The notes below the pieces were generated by a model, which was not told the DNA's origin, did not search any database, and saw only the letters and a program-made list of their open reading frames with translations. Below are positions 21,001 to 31,700 of a stretch of 64,000 bases of DNA, one piece after another (position 1 is the first letter of the stretch; each line of letters opens with the position of its first letter). The stretch lies in assembly GCA_022495995.1 (NCBI GenBank), contig JAFEMH010002515.1, positions 248,001 through 312,000 of the forward strand, in the 5' to 3' direction. The position numbers and the translations under genes are program-made. The stretch is from Adenophora triphylla var. japonica. Lineage: Eukaryota; Streptophyta; Magnoliopsida; Asterales; Campanulaceae.

Positions 21001-21590
21001 GCCCAATTCCTCCACCACCCCTAAGAAGCTCACTGGGTATCTCTCAAACGATTACTCCGCTATTTACATGGTACATTACACTTGGGACTACAACTCTTTA
21101 AACAAAATCCACCCATTCTTCATGCCTTCTGTGACGCGGATTGGGCGGGAGACAAGGACGACTTCATGTCCACCACCGGCTTCATTGTCTACCTAGGCCG
21201 CAACCCCGTCACATGGTCTTCGAAGAAGCAACGAGCCTTGGCTCGTTCTTCTACTGAGGCCGAGTTCCAAGTCGATGCCACTACCGCTGAGCTCATTTGG
21301 ATTAAAAACCTCCTATCCAAACTTGGTGTCAACCTTACTACAACTCCGGTCATTTACTGTGACAACTTAGGTGCAGCAACCTACTCTGCCAACCCGGTCT
21401 TTCACTCACGGATGAAGCATCTCGCCCTAGCGTTTCACTTTGTGCGAGAACAAGTTAACCTTGGAACCTTGCGTGTCCAGCATATTTCAGGCCGAGACCA
21501 GCTCGCAGATGCTCTTACAAAACCTCTCTCCCGAGCTCGGTTTCTATCGCTTACTTCCAAGATTGGACTCACACAAGGACCGTCCATCTT
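18000..21590 (+). pseudogene. Copia pol polyprotein, frameshifted (PR-IN-RT-RH)
   Basis: The frame at 18000-18851 carries the zinc knuckle, the protease motif WLVDSGATHHLT (about 18412) and the pre-integrase motif WHHRLGHP. The next frame (18803-19330) has integrase residues in LVFSDVWTSP, FFSDNGGEY and PEHNGFAERRH. From about 19330 to 21000 every few hundred bases a new frame is needed: a proline-rich spacer, VYGLKQAPRA near 20500 and the reverse-transcriptase box YVDDIVITG near 20638. RNase H is open at 21082-21651 with FCDADWAGDKDD and RSSTEAEF. With several frameshifts and stops it cannot make an active polyprotein. Confidence 0.88.
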
Positions 21591-21599
21591 GCGGGGGCG

Positions 21600-21823
21600 T
21601 GTAAAGAATCAAAAGACTCCTACAACTTCCTCCATGCATTCATGCAACTGATGCATTTCCATGTTGCTTCCACTTCAGTACATCTTTTATTTAGGTTAAT
21701 GTATTAGTTGACTTATATTTATGTCTCTTAGAATTAGTTCTTTCATATACCTAGAAAGCTTCAGTCCCATGTATGTATATCTCAGTTTGTAGAATGAAAA
21801 TTCATCTTTGCCATTGTCTTATA
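21600..21823 (+). repeat. Copia 3' LTR, 224 bp
   Basis: Uninterrupted copy of the LTR, TGTAAAG to CTTATA, followed by the target duplication TTCAC. Confidence 0.92.
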
Positions 21824-22221
21824 TTCACCATTATGAGCAACAAAAACATGGGAGAACCAGTTTCAAATCCAAATATTTCAATACAAGTTTCATTACATTA
21901 CATTACATGATTGATGATAATGTCAATATTTGAACCAGACTAGTCAAAAGTAAATTTGCAAATTTTTCGATTATTCATTTTGAAACGTAAGTTTTAAAAA
22001 ATCTTTGATCATTTGTTTTGAAACGTAGCTAGAAAGTAATACGATATGTCAAGTTAAAGTCAAAATTAAGAGTCGTGGACCCTAGCTGTCACCGAGGCCT
22101 ATGCGAATACAGTATCATCAATCAAACGCTAATTAAAAGTCAAAATTGAATGTTAGTCCGTTGACTTACATTCGTATGCAGTAAATGTGAGGCATTTCGT
22201 CAAACAGATTAGTTAACTGAC

Positions 22222-22785
22222 CTGAATAATAGGGAGATTAGGTAAGCCGAGATCCTTCCGCAGATCGTGAATGAATCTCTCCATACTAGCTTTATACAAT
22301 GCAGCACGATGCGACGTCGCGTCGCTTTCTCCTTGATACCAAAGCACCGCCTTGATTTCCCCTCCGCCGCTACTTTCCACCGCCGCTTTAGCCCTCTTCA
22401 CCATGTTAGCGTACAAGTGCTGTCCACGCTCCCACTCCTTAATGGCCGTCCCACCCACCGCACACGGCACAAGCCCTAAGTTCTCAACCGAACCCAGCCG
22501 ACCCTTGACGGCATTGGCGAACGACATGCCGGGACCCACCCCGCAGGTTTTCTTGCTGTCGATGTCGGCGTGGAGTGGCTCGTGAGCTGGTTCCCAATGG
22601 AGGTGAGCGTTGAGGCGGAGGATGGAGGGATCGGGACAGCAATCGGGTGGAACGACTTTGTCCCAGTGCTTGTGGTTATTCACCCAAACAACGCCGCCGC
22701 GGCCGGCCATGTTGCTTTGGCCGGATAATACGAAGATCTGCTTGGGAAGGTGGGGTTCTTTCTGGGTTGAATTGAAAATTCCCAT
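22222..22785 (-). CDS. Carbohydrate esterase (SGNH/SASA family), exon 1
   Basis: 188 codons from ATG 22785 encode MGIFNSTQKEPHLPKQIFVL followed by SGQSNMAGRGG, the GQSN block I with the nucleophilic serine. Next come DPSILRLNAHLHWEPAHEPL, GPGMSFANAV, VPCAVGGTAIKEW and AVLWYQGESDA, the last being the conserved WYQGES block. Plant proteins of this DUF303/SASA family (At4g34215 type) are taken to remove acetyl groups from carbohydrates; the substrate is unknown. No signal peptide is evident, so a cytosolic location is likely. The donor CAG|GTCAGT follows LPIIQ and joins exon 2 at 16103 in phase 0. All catalytic blocks are present. This is the only apparently intact host gene in the window. Confidence 0.9.
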
Positions 22786-22928
22786 GATTTTTGGTTGATT
22801 TGAGTCAAAATTGTTGTTGATTTTTGAATGATATTGAAATTAAAATGATCGAACATGGTTGTTAAAACTGTTAGATGATAGCAAGGTGTCGATGAATGAT
22901 TGCTTCGGAACAATTACTTGCAAGTGTA

Positions 22929-22968
22929 GGTGGGCCGCGATTGCTGGGCTTATACGTAGCCCAATGAT
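22929..22968 (-). promoter_or_regulatory. Putative esterase promoter with TGGGCY/GGCCCA motifs
   Basis: About 150-180 bp upstream of the esterase ATG, the minus strand contains TGGGCT, TATAAG, AGCCCA and GGCCCAC within 40 bases. TGGGCY (site II) and GGCCCA elements are known TCP-type binding motifs of housekeeping plant promoters. The TATAAG is a weak TATA candidate. This is position and motif evidence only. Confidence 0.4.
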
Positions 22969-22981
22969 CAAATCTTATCTA

Positions 22982-23228
22982 CTCCCTCATCCCTCAGTTC
23001 CAACAATTGCTTCCCAAGAAAAAATGTTGTGAATGTAATTTAAAAATAGAAGAGAGAATAAGTGGAGAGAATAGTAAATTATAATGGTGTTGTGAGTATT
23101 AAAATAATGTAGTAGAGAGAATGAGTGGAGGGAATAGTAAAGATTCCTTTGCCAAAAAAGGAAAATGGAAGCTATTAACGGGACACCCAAAATGGCAAAA
23201 TGGGAACCTACTATTGGGGCGGAGGGAG
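22982..23228. mobile_element. Stowaway-like MITE, 247 bp
   Basis: TA-flanked (22980-22981 and 23229-23230), with ends CTCCCTCATCCCTCAG and TTGGGGCGGAGGGAG. The interior is a reversed relative of the MITEs at 14119 and 23653. It lies directly upstream of the esterase promoter. Confidence 0.85.
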
Positions 23229-24137
23229 TATAACATATTACTAATACTATCACCGGCTGACATCATCTTTGTACACTTGGCAACATTAAATTGAAAATTT
23301 TCCCTCCAAAACAAGATGATGACATCATAAATTAATTTCAATTAATTAATTTAATTCCTCTTTCTATTCTTAATTAAACTCATTTTATCTAAAAGTTGGG
23401 AACAATTAATGAAGGTGAAGAGTTAATATTGAAGACAACACTAGAAATTTGAAAGGATTTTATTGGAAATAAAAAGTGTAGTCAAGATGTAATTATGGGT
23501 CTTGAGATTTAATTATTATATTCTTTTTATTTTTCTTTTTAGTTATTTTTTGTCTCAAAAACAAATTAATAATGCCCCTTTTATAAAGATTCTAGCATTT
23601 ACCGTCACTCCCTCGAGAGTCAAATATTCCTTATTTCTCATAATATAATATACTCCCTCCGCCCCAATAAAAGCTTCACTAATTACCCAAAAGGGCGTCC
23701 CGTTAGAAGCTTCACCTTTCCTTTTTTGGCAAAGAATCTTTACTATTTCCTCCACTCATTCTCTCTCCTACATTATTTTAATACTCACAACACCATTATA
23801 ATTTACTATTCCCTCCACTAATTCTCTCTCCTATTTTCAAATTACACTCACAACATTTTTTTCCCTCCCATTTCCATAATATGTGTGCCGGGCAAAAAGG
23901 ATGAAGCAATTGTTGGGTCGGAGGGAGTATATACTATAATGCATAAAAGTACTAAATTAAAAGTTATTTACATTACGTAATTAAAGTAAAGCTTCAGAAA
24001 ACAAATTAACAGTCTTACAAAAAAAAAAAAAAAACTAAAATCGATACTACTATTATGTCTTTTTTATATGATAAAATTTGGAAATGAATTAATTGTAACC
24101 TAGAACTTTCATATTATTGAATAATATTGGTAAATTA
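23229..24137. other. AT-rich intergenic DNA with one MITE
   Basis: Apart from the MITE at 23653-23927 I see no reading frame or paired ends here. A poly-A run lies at about 24017-24034. Confidence 0.5.
23653..23927. mobile_element. Stowaway-like MITE, 275 bp
   Basis: Ends CTCCCTCCGCCCCA and TTGGGTCGGAGGGAG, TA-flanked. Nearly the same interior as 14119-14394, including AAAGGGCGTCCCGTTAGAAG, so both copies are from one young subfamily. Confidence 0.92.
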
Positions 24138-24406
24138 CTCACTCCGATTTAAAATGGATGTCGTTTAATTTGAAAATTTAGACAATTTTTAATAAATGCA
24201 CTTAATACAACAACTTTACTAACTAAAATATCAAATATACTCCTATTAAATGTTTCTCTCTCATACATTATCTCACACAAAAGGTATAATTAATGGAATG
24301 TTACAAGTTTCAATAATGGGGCAAATTGAAGATTTAAACTAAAACAACATCTATTTTGAAACAAAGTTTAGGACACAAAATGGTATCTATTTTAGATTGG
24401 AGGAAG
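24138..24406. mobile_element. Stowaway-like MITE, divergent family, 269 bp
   Basis: Ends CTCACTCCGATTTAAAATGG and ATTTTAGATTGGAGGAAG, flanked by TA at 24136-24137 and 24407-24408. The interior is not related to the other MITEs here. Confidence 0.75.
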
Positions 24407-24767
24407 TAATTAGATTTTGTAAATAATATTTTATTCAATAATAAAATGAAAATATATTTAATAAATAATGAATTATTCAAGGCCAAAAACTTGTAAAAAA
24501 CGCATTTTTTTTAAGCTTACAAAAAAACGTGTTTTTAAACACTTCGTCTCTCTCTCTCTCTAGACGCAATGCGTCCACACCACCGGCTCTCTCTAGTCGT
24601 CGTCTTCCCCACCCCACCATCATCTAACCACCAAATCTAACCGTAAAAATTCAAAAAACCCAATTAGGTGAGTATGGAATTCAATTTGAATTGAACGCAT
24701 TTCTTGATTGAATTATCAACGGAGACAGGCAAATTAATGAAATTGGAACAAGAGAAAATGAACTTAC

Positions 24768-24870
24768 AGAACCGGGAGTGAAGGAATGGACATAGCTTCC
24801 AGTGGAGTAGGTCATACGAGAGCGCATGTAAGGATCGCAACCATTGGTGATCGGAAAGTGGTTGAAAAAC
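24768..24870 (-). pseudogene. Captured exon fragment of an NADPH-dependent alkenal reductase
   Basis: The minus strand reads NHFPITNGCDPYMRSRM then TYSTGSYVHSFTPGS, followed by a splice-donor-like GTAAGTTC at 24767. CDPYMRGRM followed by GSY and FxPG is the well-known N-terminal block of plant NADP-dependent 2-alkenal (double-bond) reductases of the MDR superfamily, which detoxify reactive carbonyls. Only about 33 codons remain and the intron donor has been carried along, so capture was from genomic DNA and not from a spliced mRNA. The assignment rests on one motif. Confidence 0.6.
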
Positions 24871-25039
24871 GGAGCTTATTTGGATTTGGTTGGATCGTAT
24901 AAGGCTTCAATGAGGGATAAGGCTTCAATGAGGGAGTGTGTGCTCTGTTTTGGGCAATTTACTCCACCAGGTATTTGAGAAGTATGGGGATCGGTTCAAT
25001 GCATTTGTCGCCTTCCTCTTGCTCCAGTTCTTCTACCAA

Positions 25040-25600
25040 AATCAAGTGCCAGTTGGTGTATAATAGAGTGTCAGTTGGTGTATAATAGAGTGCCAGTTAG
25101 TGTATAATAAAGTGCCAGTAAGTATGTAATTGAGTGTCAATGCATTTGTCGAGTGTCAGTGCGTGTGTTTTTAACTGCCAGTGCATTTATTTATGAATGC
25201 CAGTTCTTGTTTTTTGAGATCCAGCAAAAATTATTATCAGTGTTTTTGAGTGCCAGTGTATGTGTTTTTGAGTGCCAGTGCATGTGTTTTTGAGTGCCAG
25301 TGCATGTGTTTTTGAATGCCAGTGCTCGTATTTTTTAGAGCCAGCAAAAATGTTAGTGTAACAAAGTGTCAGTGTTAGTGTAACAGAGTGCCAGTGTGAA
25401 GAGTGCCAGTTCATGTATATAAAAGTGCCTGTGTAAAAAATGTCAGTGCCAGTTTAACAAAGTGCTAGTGCCAGTTTACACTGGCACTTTGTTAAACTGG
25501 TACTGGCACTTTTTTCACTGGCACTTTGTTACACATGCACTGGCACTTTGTCACACTGGCACTTTGTTAAACTGGAAATGACACATACGGGGAAACACAA
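25040..25600. repeat. GTGCCAGT minisatellite of the second Pack-MULE
   Basis: Same repeat as at 10385-10960: direct copies of GAGTGCCAGTG with TGTGTTTTT spacers, turning into inverted CACTGGCACTTTGTTA copies after about 25470. Confidence 0.85.
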
Positions 25601-26224
25601 AACACGTTTTTTCTAAGTGCAAAAAAAACGCGTTTTTTATAAGACCAACTCTTATTCAAGATGGCTGGTATAGTAGTTTTATTATATTAAATGTTCATTA
25701 TTAGAGCTAAGTATTTTATTTTATTTTAAAAAAAAGAAGGACTAAGTAATTATAAAGAATATGAAAATGTTATTTCGATAGATATGTCCATGTCCCGTGC
25801 ATATTCTCAACTATAGCTCTATTTATTTAAATTTCCTTATTTATTTCTGATGTATTTCAAACTTCAAAAATAAAAATAAAAATTAATTTTTTTATTGAGC
25901 GACATAGATTATTTTGGTACGTAATGACTAATGAATAATATCATACTTTTTTTTGGTACATAATGACTAATAAAAATTCATTTTTTTATTAAACTTTTTA
26001 ATTGTTCTAGGATTAATATATTTTGAAGCTATTTATAATTCACAACATAACATAGGTAAGTTGATTTCTTTAAAATCAGTTTCTCGATTATTAAGACGCT
26101 TCCTAATAATGAATTTAATTTTTTTATTTAATTATGCCATTTAAATTGCGTAAATATTGATCAAAAAATAAAATGAGAGTTAATTAAGAAACTAGAAAAT
26201 AATAAAGTTTAAAACAAACCGTGC

Positions 26225-26245
26225 ATCGCACGGGGATTAATCTAG
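26225..26245 (+). mobile_element. Helitron 3' terminus (plus strand)
   Basis: The hairpin CCGTGCATCGCACGG is followed by GGATTAATCTAG and T, a Helitron 3' end. The matching 5' TC end must lie upstream, somewhere in the AT-rich DNA 25661-26224, but I cannot place it. Confidence 0.7.
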
Positions 26246-26253
26246 TAATGTGA

Positions 26254-26424
26254 CTAGTACATGCCCGTGTCCAATTCAAGGACACGGGTTTTTTTTTTTT
26301 TTTTTTTTTAAGGACAAAATGGAAAAGGGACAAATGTATGAGGGCAAAATGAAAAATTCGCCGCTTGACACTATTCATAGTACTGTAGCATCCCTTCCCT
26401 CATTTATACTATTTATGCTATAGA
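26254..26424 (-). mobile_element. Non-autonomous Helitron, 171 bp, reversed
   Basis: On the minus strand it starts TCTATAGCATAAATAG and ends with the hairpin GTGTCC-TTGAATT-GGACAC, then CATGTACTAG. The flanks on that strand are A and T. It is the same family as 5695-5954, with a long T run inside. It lies 8 bp from another Helitron 3' end. Confidence 0.85.
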
Positions 26425-26715
26425 TGCATTTTCTTTTTCTTTTTATGAAATTTCTTTTTACAAGGGATAGGCTTTCATAAAAAGATAAAAGCAGATGAGC
26501 CTTTTAGCTCAATGACATAAGCCCTTATATTTTGCAAGGGTCTACGAGCATTGTCCAAGTTATAATTAAAGTAACATTTGAGTGTCTCCTGTTATAGCAA
26601 GAAAATAAGTTAATTGGAATAGATACAATGAAGAGCATGTTAAAGTCGGAAGTTATTTTGAGTTTACCATAACTGCAATTTCTTACTTGAAATGCATGTT
26701 TTGTTGTTTGTTGTA

Positions 26716-26745
26716 CTAGATTGACTCCCGTGCGATGCACGGGAT
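26716..26745 (-). mobile_element. Helitron 3' terminus (minus strand)
   Basis: Plus-strand A|CTAGATTGACTCCCGTGCG at 26716 is the reverse of a hairpin plus CTAG terminus, like that at 13624. The element should extend to the right into 26746-27579, which is AT-rich and without other recognisable features. The 5' end was not found. Confidence 0.65.
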
Positions 26746-27579
26746 GTTACTGTATATTCAAAATATTCAAAAGAAAAAAATTGAACAAAAATAAATCAAT
26801 AACTCAATTCGTTTATACATTATGGAATACTTTCTTAAATACTACATTGTCAGTACAGAAAAATTAGAAAACAAAAAAATAGAAATAAAACCAAAATTAT
26901 AAGAAATATGCATTTCTTTATATACAATTATGTAGTATTTTATCATTTAAAAAAATAAAATAAAACACACGAATATGTTTATCAAATACGAAATAAGTTA
27001 TTGAAAGCAGCTAAAAAAAGGTGAAGATTAGAAATCTAGTTAAAAGAAAGGAGATATTTTATTTCTTTTTGATAAAGAGAATTTTTTAAATAAAAACAAA
27101 AGTTTTGGTCATACCAAAAGGATAGTGCAGTTATATAATAAAAATTAATATCATTCATTTTCAAATGGAAAATTTAAATTAACTCATGCTCGTACATCTA
27201 AAAAATTATGTGATAATTATTTACAGTAACTTATTATGAACATAATTATGATATTTATCTTTAATTTAACTTATTTTATTTTTAGAAGAAAAATATAAAT
27301 ACTAATAATTTCGGTAAATGAAAAAAAAAATCCCCAAACCCCCCACTTCCCCATCAAACCCAACCCACTTCTTCATCTTCCTCTTTTAAAATATCAATTT
27401 ATACTATCTTTATTTCTTATAATATTTACATACAGTTCAAACAAAATTTTAAAAATGATGGTCATTTTTCCCGATATTCGTCTTTATAAATAAACAATAT
27501 TTTGAGATGAATGGAAAAATCGACAAATTTATTAATACTTTATTTACTATGCTTCAAATAGTATTTTTTTAAAAAAAAA
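26746..27579. other. AT-rich DNA, probably Helitron interior
   Basis: No open frame or paired repeat was found. A short CCCCAAACCCCCCACTTCCC stretch is at about 27332. It ends at the gypsy target duplication. Confidence 0.45.
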
Positions 27580-27584
27580 TTAAA

Positions 27585-28244
27585 TGATGCTGCAGGAAAT
27601 GTGCTTATCAATCTTCCTCCACGTGGCAGGACTGATCACCTGGCTTCTTGACCTGAAAACAGAACCCACGACTAGCCGGATGTGTCTCCGGCGACGACGC
27701 TCGGGCGTGAGAGTAAGATCACAGTTGTATATAGCTCAAAATGTATTGAATAATGAACTCAGAATACAAAATGGCAGTTACCTTTTTACCGTTTGGTAGT
27801 GATGAAGTATTTATAGGCAAGAGTGATGTATTTTTGGACAGGCGGCATGTCCTCCGAGATTATAGCGGCGGTTACTTGGTCATGGGCACGTGTCTATAAC
27901 GGTCCCTGATTTGTAGGGATGTAGTTGTGAGCATTGATTGACCAAATAAGCCGGCAAGTGTCAGGTCGTCACTTGCTGATTTAGGTCGAGGTCGCCACTC
28001 GTAGAATGGTCGACCTGACTGTCGGGTAGAGCATGGTTCGTACCCGAATAGTAGCATGGATCATGAGATCGGACTAAGTTAGGTCAGGACCTGTAAGTCG
28101 GACCATGGGCTTAGTCGACTGATGTGTGAGATGGGCCTTGGGCCTTGTTCTGATTGGATTAGTTTCATTGAGAATGTGGGTGCCAACGCTATCTGAGATT
28201 GGGCTTTACTCGTTTGGCCCAATTCGACACTTTTGGTATGTTCA
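27585..28244 (-). repeat. Gypsy 3' LTR, 660 bp
   Basis: On the minus strand it runs TGAACATACC to GCAGCATCA. It is nearly identical to 38887-39556 except in a few clustered spots around 27870-28040. The purine-rich AGTTGGGGGCCAC immediately before it on the minus strand (28257-28245) is a good polypurine tract. Confidence 0.93.
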
Positions 28245-28527
28245 GTGGCCCCCAACTTTCGAGTTGACTGCGTCGACTTGGAAGTTAAGAAGATTTCTTT
28301 GCCAAAAATTGCTTTACTCGAAGCTCGATACTAGTCTTTGAAGTAGGTCGACCGTGATGACGTGGCAACATCCTGATCGTTGGTGACGGACGGTTGGAGA
28401 TGAAGGAGCGCCGGTTTTAGTAATGATTGCAATTCTGACTCTTGGAACTCCTTATCGGAAACCGCTTCAGCTTTTAATTTTGGAAAATTAATTTTGATTT
28501 TCTTTTCCCCTTCCAAATTTAGGAAAA

Positions 28528-28536
28528 TATAAATAG
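28528..28536 (+). promoter_or_regulatory. TATA box of the antisense gene
   Basis: TATAAATAG is a perfect plant TATA consensus on the plus strand, about 200 bp before the first ATG of the antisense gene and well outside the LTR. It is followed by a UTR-like stretch rich in CTTCTTCTTCTCC. It suggests a promoter independent of the LTR; transcription is inferred. Confidence 0.55.
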
Positions 28537-28732
28537 AGAAATCCCTCTTTGTTTAGAACTTTTACTGCTCTAGAACTTCTTCTTCTCCGGCGATAATCAA
28601 GGGATCCCAGCAAGATTTAAATTCAGCTCTCTGCTCCAAAGAACGAAAACCACGTTCCGCAATTAATTAAGGTATTTCTTTCATACCTTTGCTTTAGGGT
28701 TTTAATTTATGTATCGTTCTCCTTTTCCGCCA

Positions 28733-31700
28733 TGGCTAGGACCTTTAGTTGCGAACCGGGAGCGTGGTATGGTTATTGCATGTTAACCGTAGTGGCATGT
28801 AAGAATGTGAACGGTGAGTGGAGAGTGATGTCCCTGGATGAGTGCGCTTCCATTTTGGTGGTTGGGGATTGAATTACACAGATAGGGCTGCCAATTGTAG
28901 GAGAAATTGAAAATGTGGTGATTGACGACTCAAAGGTTGTCACTTTTCATCTGTTCCATGAATTACTTGACCATATCACCCTGTTTTACGTTAGGGACGT
29001 CCATAAGCCCTCCTTCCTTAGAAATAGGATAGGTTTCCCGGAGTCTAGGTCGTCCTTAGGTAGGTCGGCGAACATGATCATAGGATCGACTCCCTGCTTC
29101 CTCTTTTGCTTGCATGCATATGACGACTCAAGAAGGGAACGCCGCCTCAACGTCTTCGGTCCTCGAATTGTCAACGCATTTGGGCCCAATGTGGTGTCGA
29201 GGCAAGAATGAGAGGGGCTATGTTCCCCGTGGCCATCGCGTGGCAATCAGAATTTGCCCTCTAGGTACGGTATGATCAAGGATTTCTGCGAAGTCGACCG
29301 TTGGATTACCAAGTAACCATATATACCCGTAAGGAGTTCATGAAAAGTACGGTCGACCTTCACTTCAAGGATGCTACCAAAGTTGCTTTCTTTTATGGTC
29401 GGTTGTTCTTTGGCCTCGGGTTGCCTCTTGACCCTTTTATCAATGAATTTACGGAATGTGCAAATGCCCTTCCCCTTCAACTTGGAGCTAATACTTGTAG
29501 GGTCCTCGTGTGTTTTGCCATGGTGTGTAGATTTTTAGGATACGAGCCCTGTATGCAGAGTGTTCAAAGAGTTTTTCAAAGATAAAGTATAGTGGAGAGG
29601 ACTTGAGCATCGGTACCCCCTCTAAACATAAATCTCCGAAGCTCTTCACCAACCTCCCAAGTAAGCATAGTGGCTGGAACTCGTATGTTGTAGTGGTAGA
29701 GAGTAGATTAGGATGGGAATTCCCTCGCCCAATGATGAAACAGAAACCATAGATGAGGGAGCTATTGGGAGCCGACCTGGCATCTTAACTTGTATAGGGC
29801 TTTGTGTCGCTTAGTCAAGAGAAGACCCATTAGCTGGGAGAGCCTGATCACCACCAAATATAACTTCGTCCAGGCTGGGATGATGCCTGGAGATGGGGTG
29901 GTAGAGCCCCTTGTCCCCGTGTTGAGAGGACAAATATATCCCGACCGGGTTACTCATTCTCTCGGGAGGTTTGGGAATTCGTGCCGGCTGCAAGAAGACT
30001 GACAAATTCTTGCAAGGATAACGGGGAGCATGCCGTGGTAAGATCTTGTTCTGCAATCCTTTACTCGTCTATTGTTATCTTGTATTTGTATGCAACTCTT
30101 AGGTCGTCCGTTGCTTGCTCGTATGTAGAACTTAGTTAGCTCGTACATAGAACTATTACGAATTGCAACTTTATTAAATTACTTGCTCGTATGTAGAACT
30201 TAGTTAGCTCGTACATAGAACTGCCTTGAGTTGTATCAATTATCTCGTCAATGGTTTACTCGTAAAACTGTTTTGAATTGCCGAGCTAACACTTGATTTC
30301 TTCTATGTCGTGTAGTTTTAACTCCCGAGCAAGAAGCAAATATGGTGCGTATTGTTGGGGTTTCTGATAAGAAAAAAGCGAGGAAGGACCATGGGAAGGC
30401 CAATGCTCGTGCTCATAGGCAAAGAGAGGCCGCTGAGGACCAAACTCATTGCCGTCGAAGGAGAACATCGGCCGGTGCCAATGGAAGGGGTAGAAGAGGA
30501 AGACCCTTTCGCAAAGTGGTGCCCAGTCATGGGTGCTACCATGGAGGTGAAGCATCTTCCAAGTCGACTAGAGTAAGTCCGAGCTCCGACCCAATTCAAG
30601 ATGTTAACATGGAGACTTCTGGAGCCGAGGTAGCAGGATCTAGCCCCGCAAGGTGGTAGAGATTGATGATGACGATGCTGCCGAGGAGGTCGATGACCAA
30701 GCTCTGAATACCAGGAAAAGGCTGAGGTCTGGAAAGGGCAAGGCCGTTTCTTCTAATCAAACACCTCCACCTCCTCCCTCTTCCTCTCATCTTGATCAAG
30801 AATCTGTGGTAGAGATGATGCAGAGGTTGAGCGACGTCCCTTCTCTCGAGGGAGTTAACTCCGCCCGAGCCGCTCTTATCCCACTATGAACTTGGGTCAA
30901 GTCATTGTGAGGAGATCATTGGATGTGAGCCTGTTAGCTCAATTTGGCCGAAAAGGGTATGACGCCCGAGGAGTTCTCGCTCGAGCCGGACTTGCTCATT
31001 GCGAGGTAACCCTTTACTTTCATTTTCATTTTAGTCGTTTATTCTTTTACTCGACCAATCAAGTCTCGAGCTAACACTTCTTTGCTTTCTCTTTGGAATG
31101 CAGAATCGACCATGATCGAGCAGGCCAAAAGCTCTTGGAGGGCCTCAATTGAAAGGGAGAGACAAGCCCTTCAGACTATTCCAAAAAGGCTAAAGAGCTT
31201 GCGGATCTCGAAGGAGCCGTACAATGACTTGGACAACTCTTATGAAGCCAATGAGGCGGTGAAGACCAAAGCTCTAGCCGACCTTGAAGCATCCGAGTCC
31301 AAGCTTAAAGAGGTTAAAGCGGAGAAAGAAGCCGAGAGGAAGGAGCCGCGAAGACCCAAACGGAGCCGGCCACGCTTCCCAACTCTTGAAGGACAAGGAC
31401 GATCTCATGCTCAAACTGCAAGAAGATCGTCGGCTTGAACGTGGGAAATGGCAAGAAGATCTCAAGGCCGCCGAGAAGGCCGCGCCGACATTGCCGCTAA
31501 GAACGCCACCGAAGTCGCCGTTGAAAAATTCAAAGCAGGGATGAGTACTACGATGCCATAGTGTTTCAAGGCCCGTGATTTTCTCGAGGTTGGGAAGAGG
31601 CATATGGCTCGTCGAGCACCGTGGATCCAACAATGACAGCTACCATCGAGCAGTTAGCTCGTTGGTTTTCTGAATCCCAGTATGATATGACGGCTAGAGG

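Larger units (their letters stand above)
16527..21823 (+). mobile_element. Ty1/copia LTR retrotransposon with 5-bp target duplication
   Basis: The target duplication TTCAC lies at 16522-16526 and 21824-21828. The LTRs begin TGTAAAGAATC and end CTTATA. A primer-binding site follows the left LTR, and a purine-rich TTGCGGGGGCG precedes the right LTR. The order gag, protease, integrase, reverse transcriptase, RNase H is that of Ty1/copia. The short LTRs (224 bp on the right) and gag type resemble the Ale/Retrofit group, an inference from size only. It lies in sense opposite to the host esterase gene, within its intron. Confidence 0.92.
16104..22221 (-). other. 6.1-kb esterase intron containing a copia element
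   Basis: Donor CAG|GTCAGT at 22222/22221 and acceptor AACAG|GTT at 16104/16103 fit plant splice sites, and the two exons join in phase 0. Without the copia element (5297 bp plus one 5-bp target copy) the intron would be about 0.8 kb. The remaining intron DNA, 16104-16521 and 21829-22221, is AT-rich with solitary GGAGGGAGTA MITE ends near 16320-16390. The coding sequence on both sides is intact, so the gene may still be spliced and expressed. Confidence 0.8.
24482..25651. mobile_element. Pack-MULE carrying an alkenal-reductase fragment
   Basis: A perfect 9-bp target duplication TTATTCAAG lies at 24473-24481 and 25652-25660. Both ends match those of the element at 9844-11029 (GCCAAAAACTTGTAAAAAAC on the left, AAGACCAACT on the right) and both share the GTGCCAGT array, but the cargo differs. 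It has no transposase. Size is 1170 bp versus 1186 bp for the sister. Confidence 0.9.
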
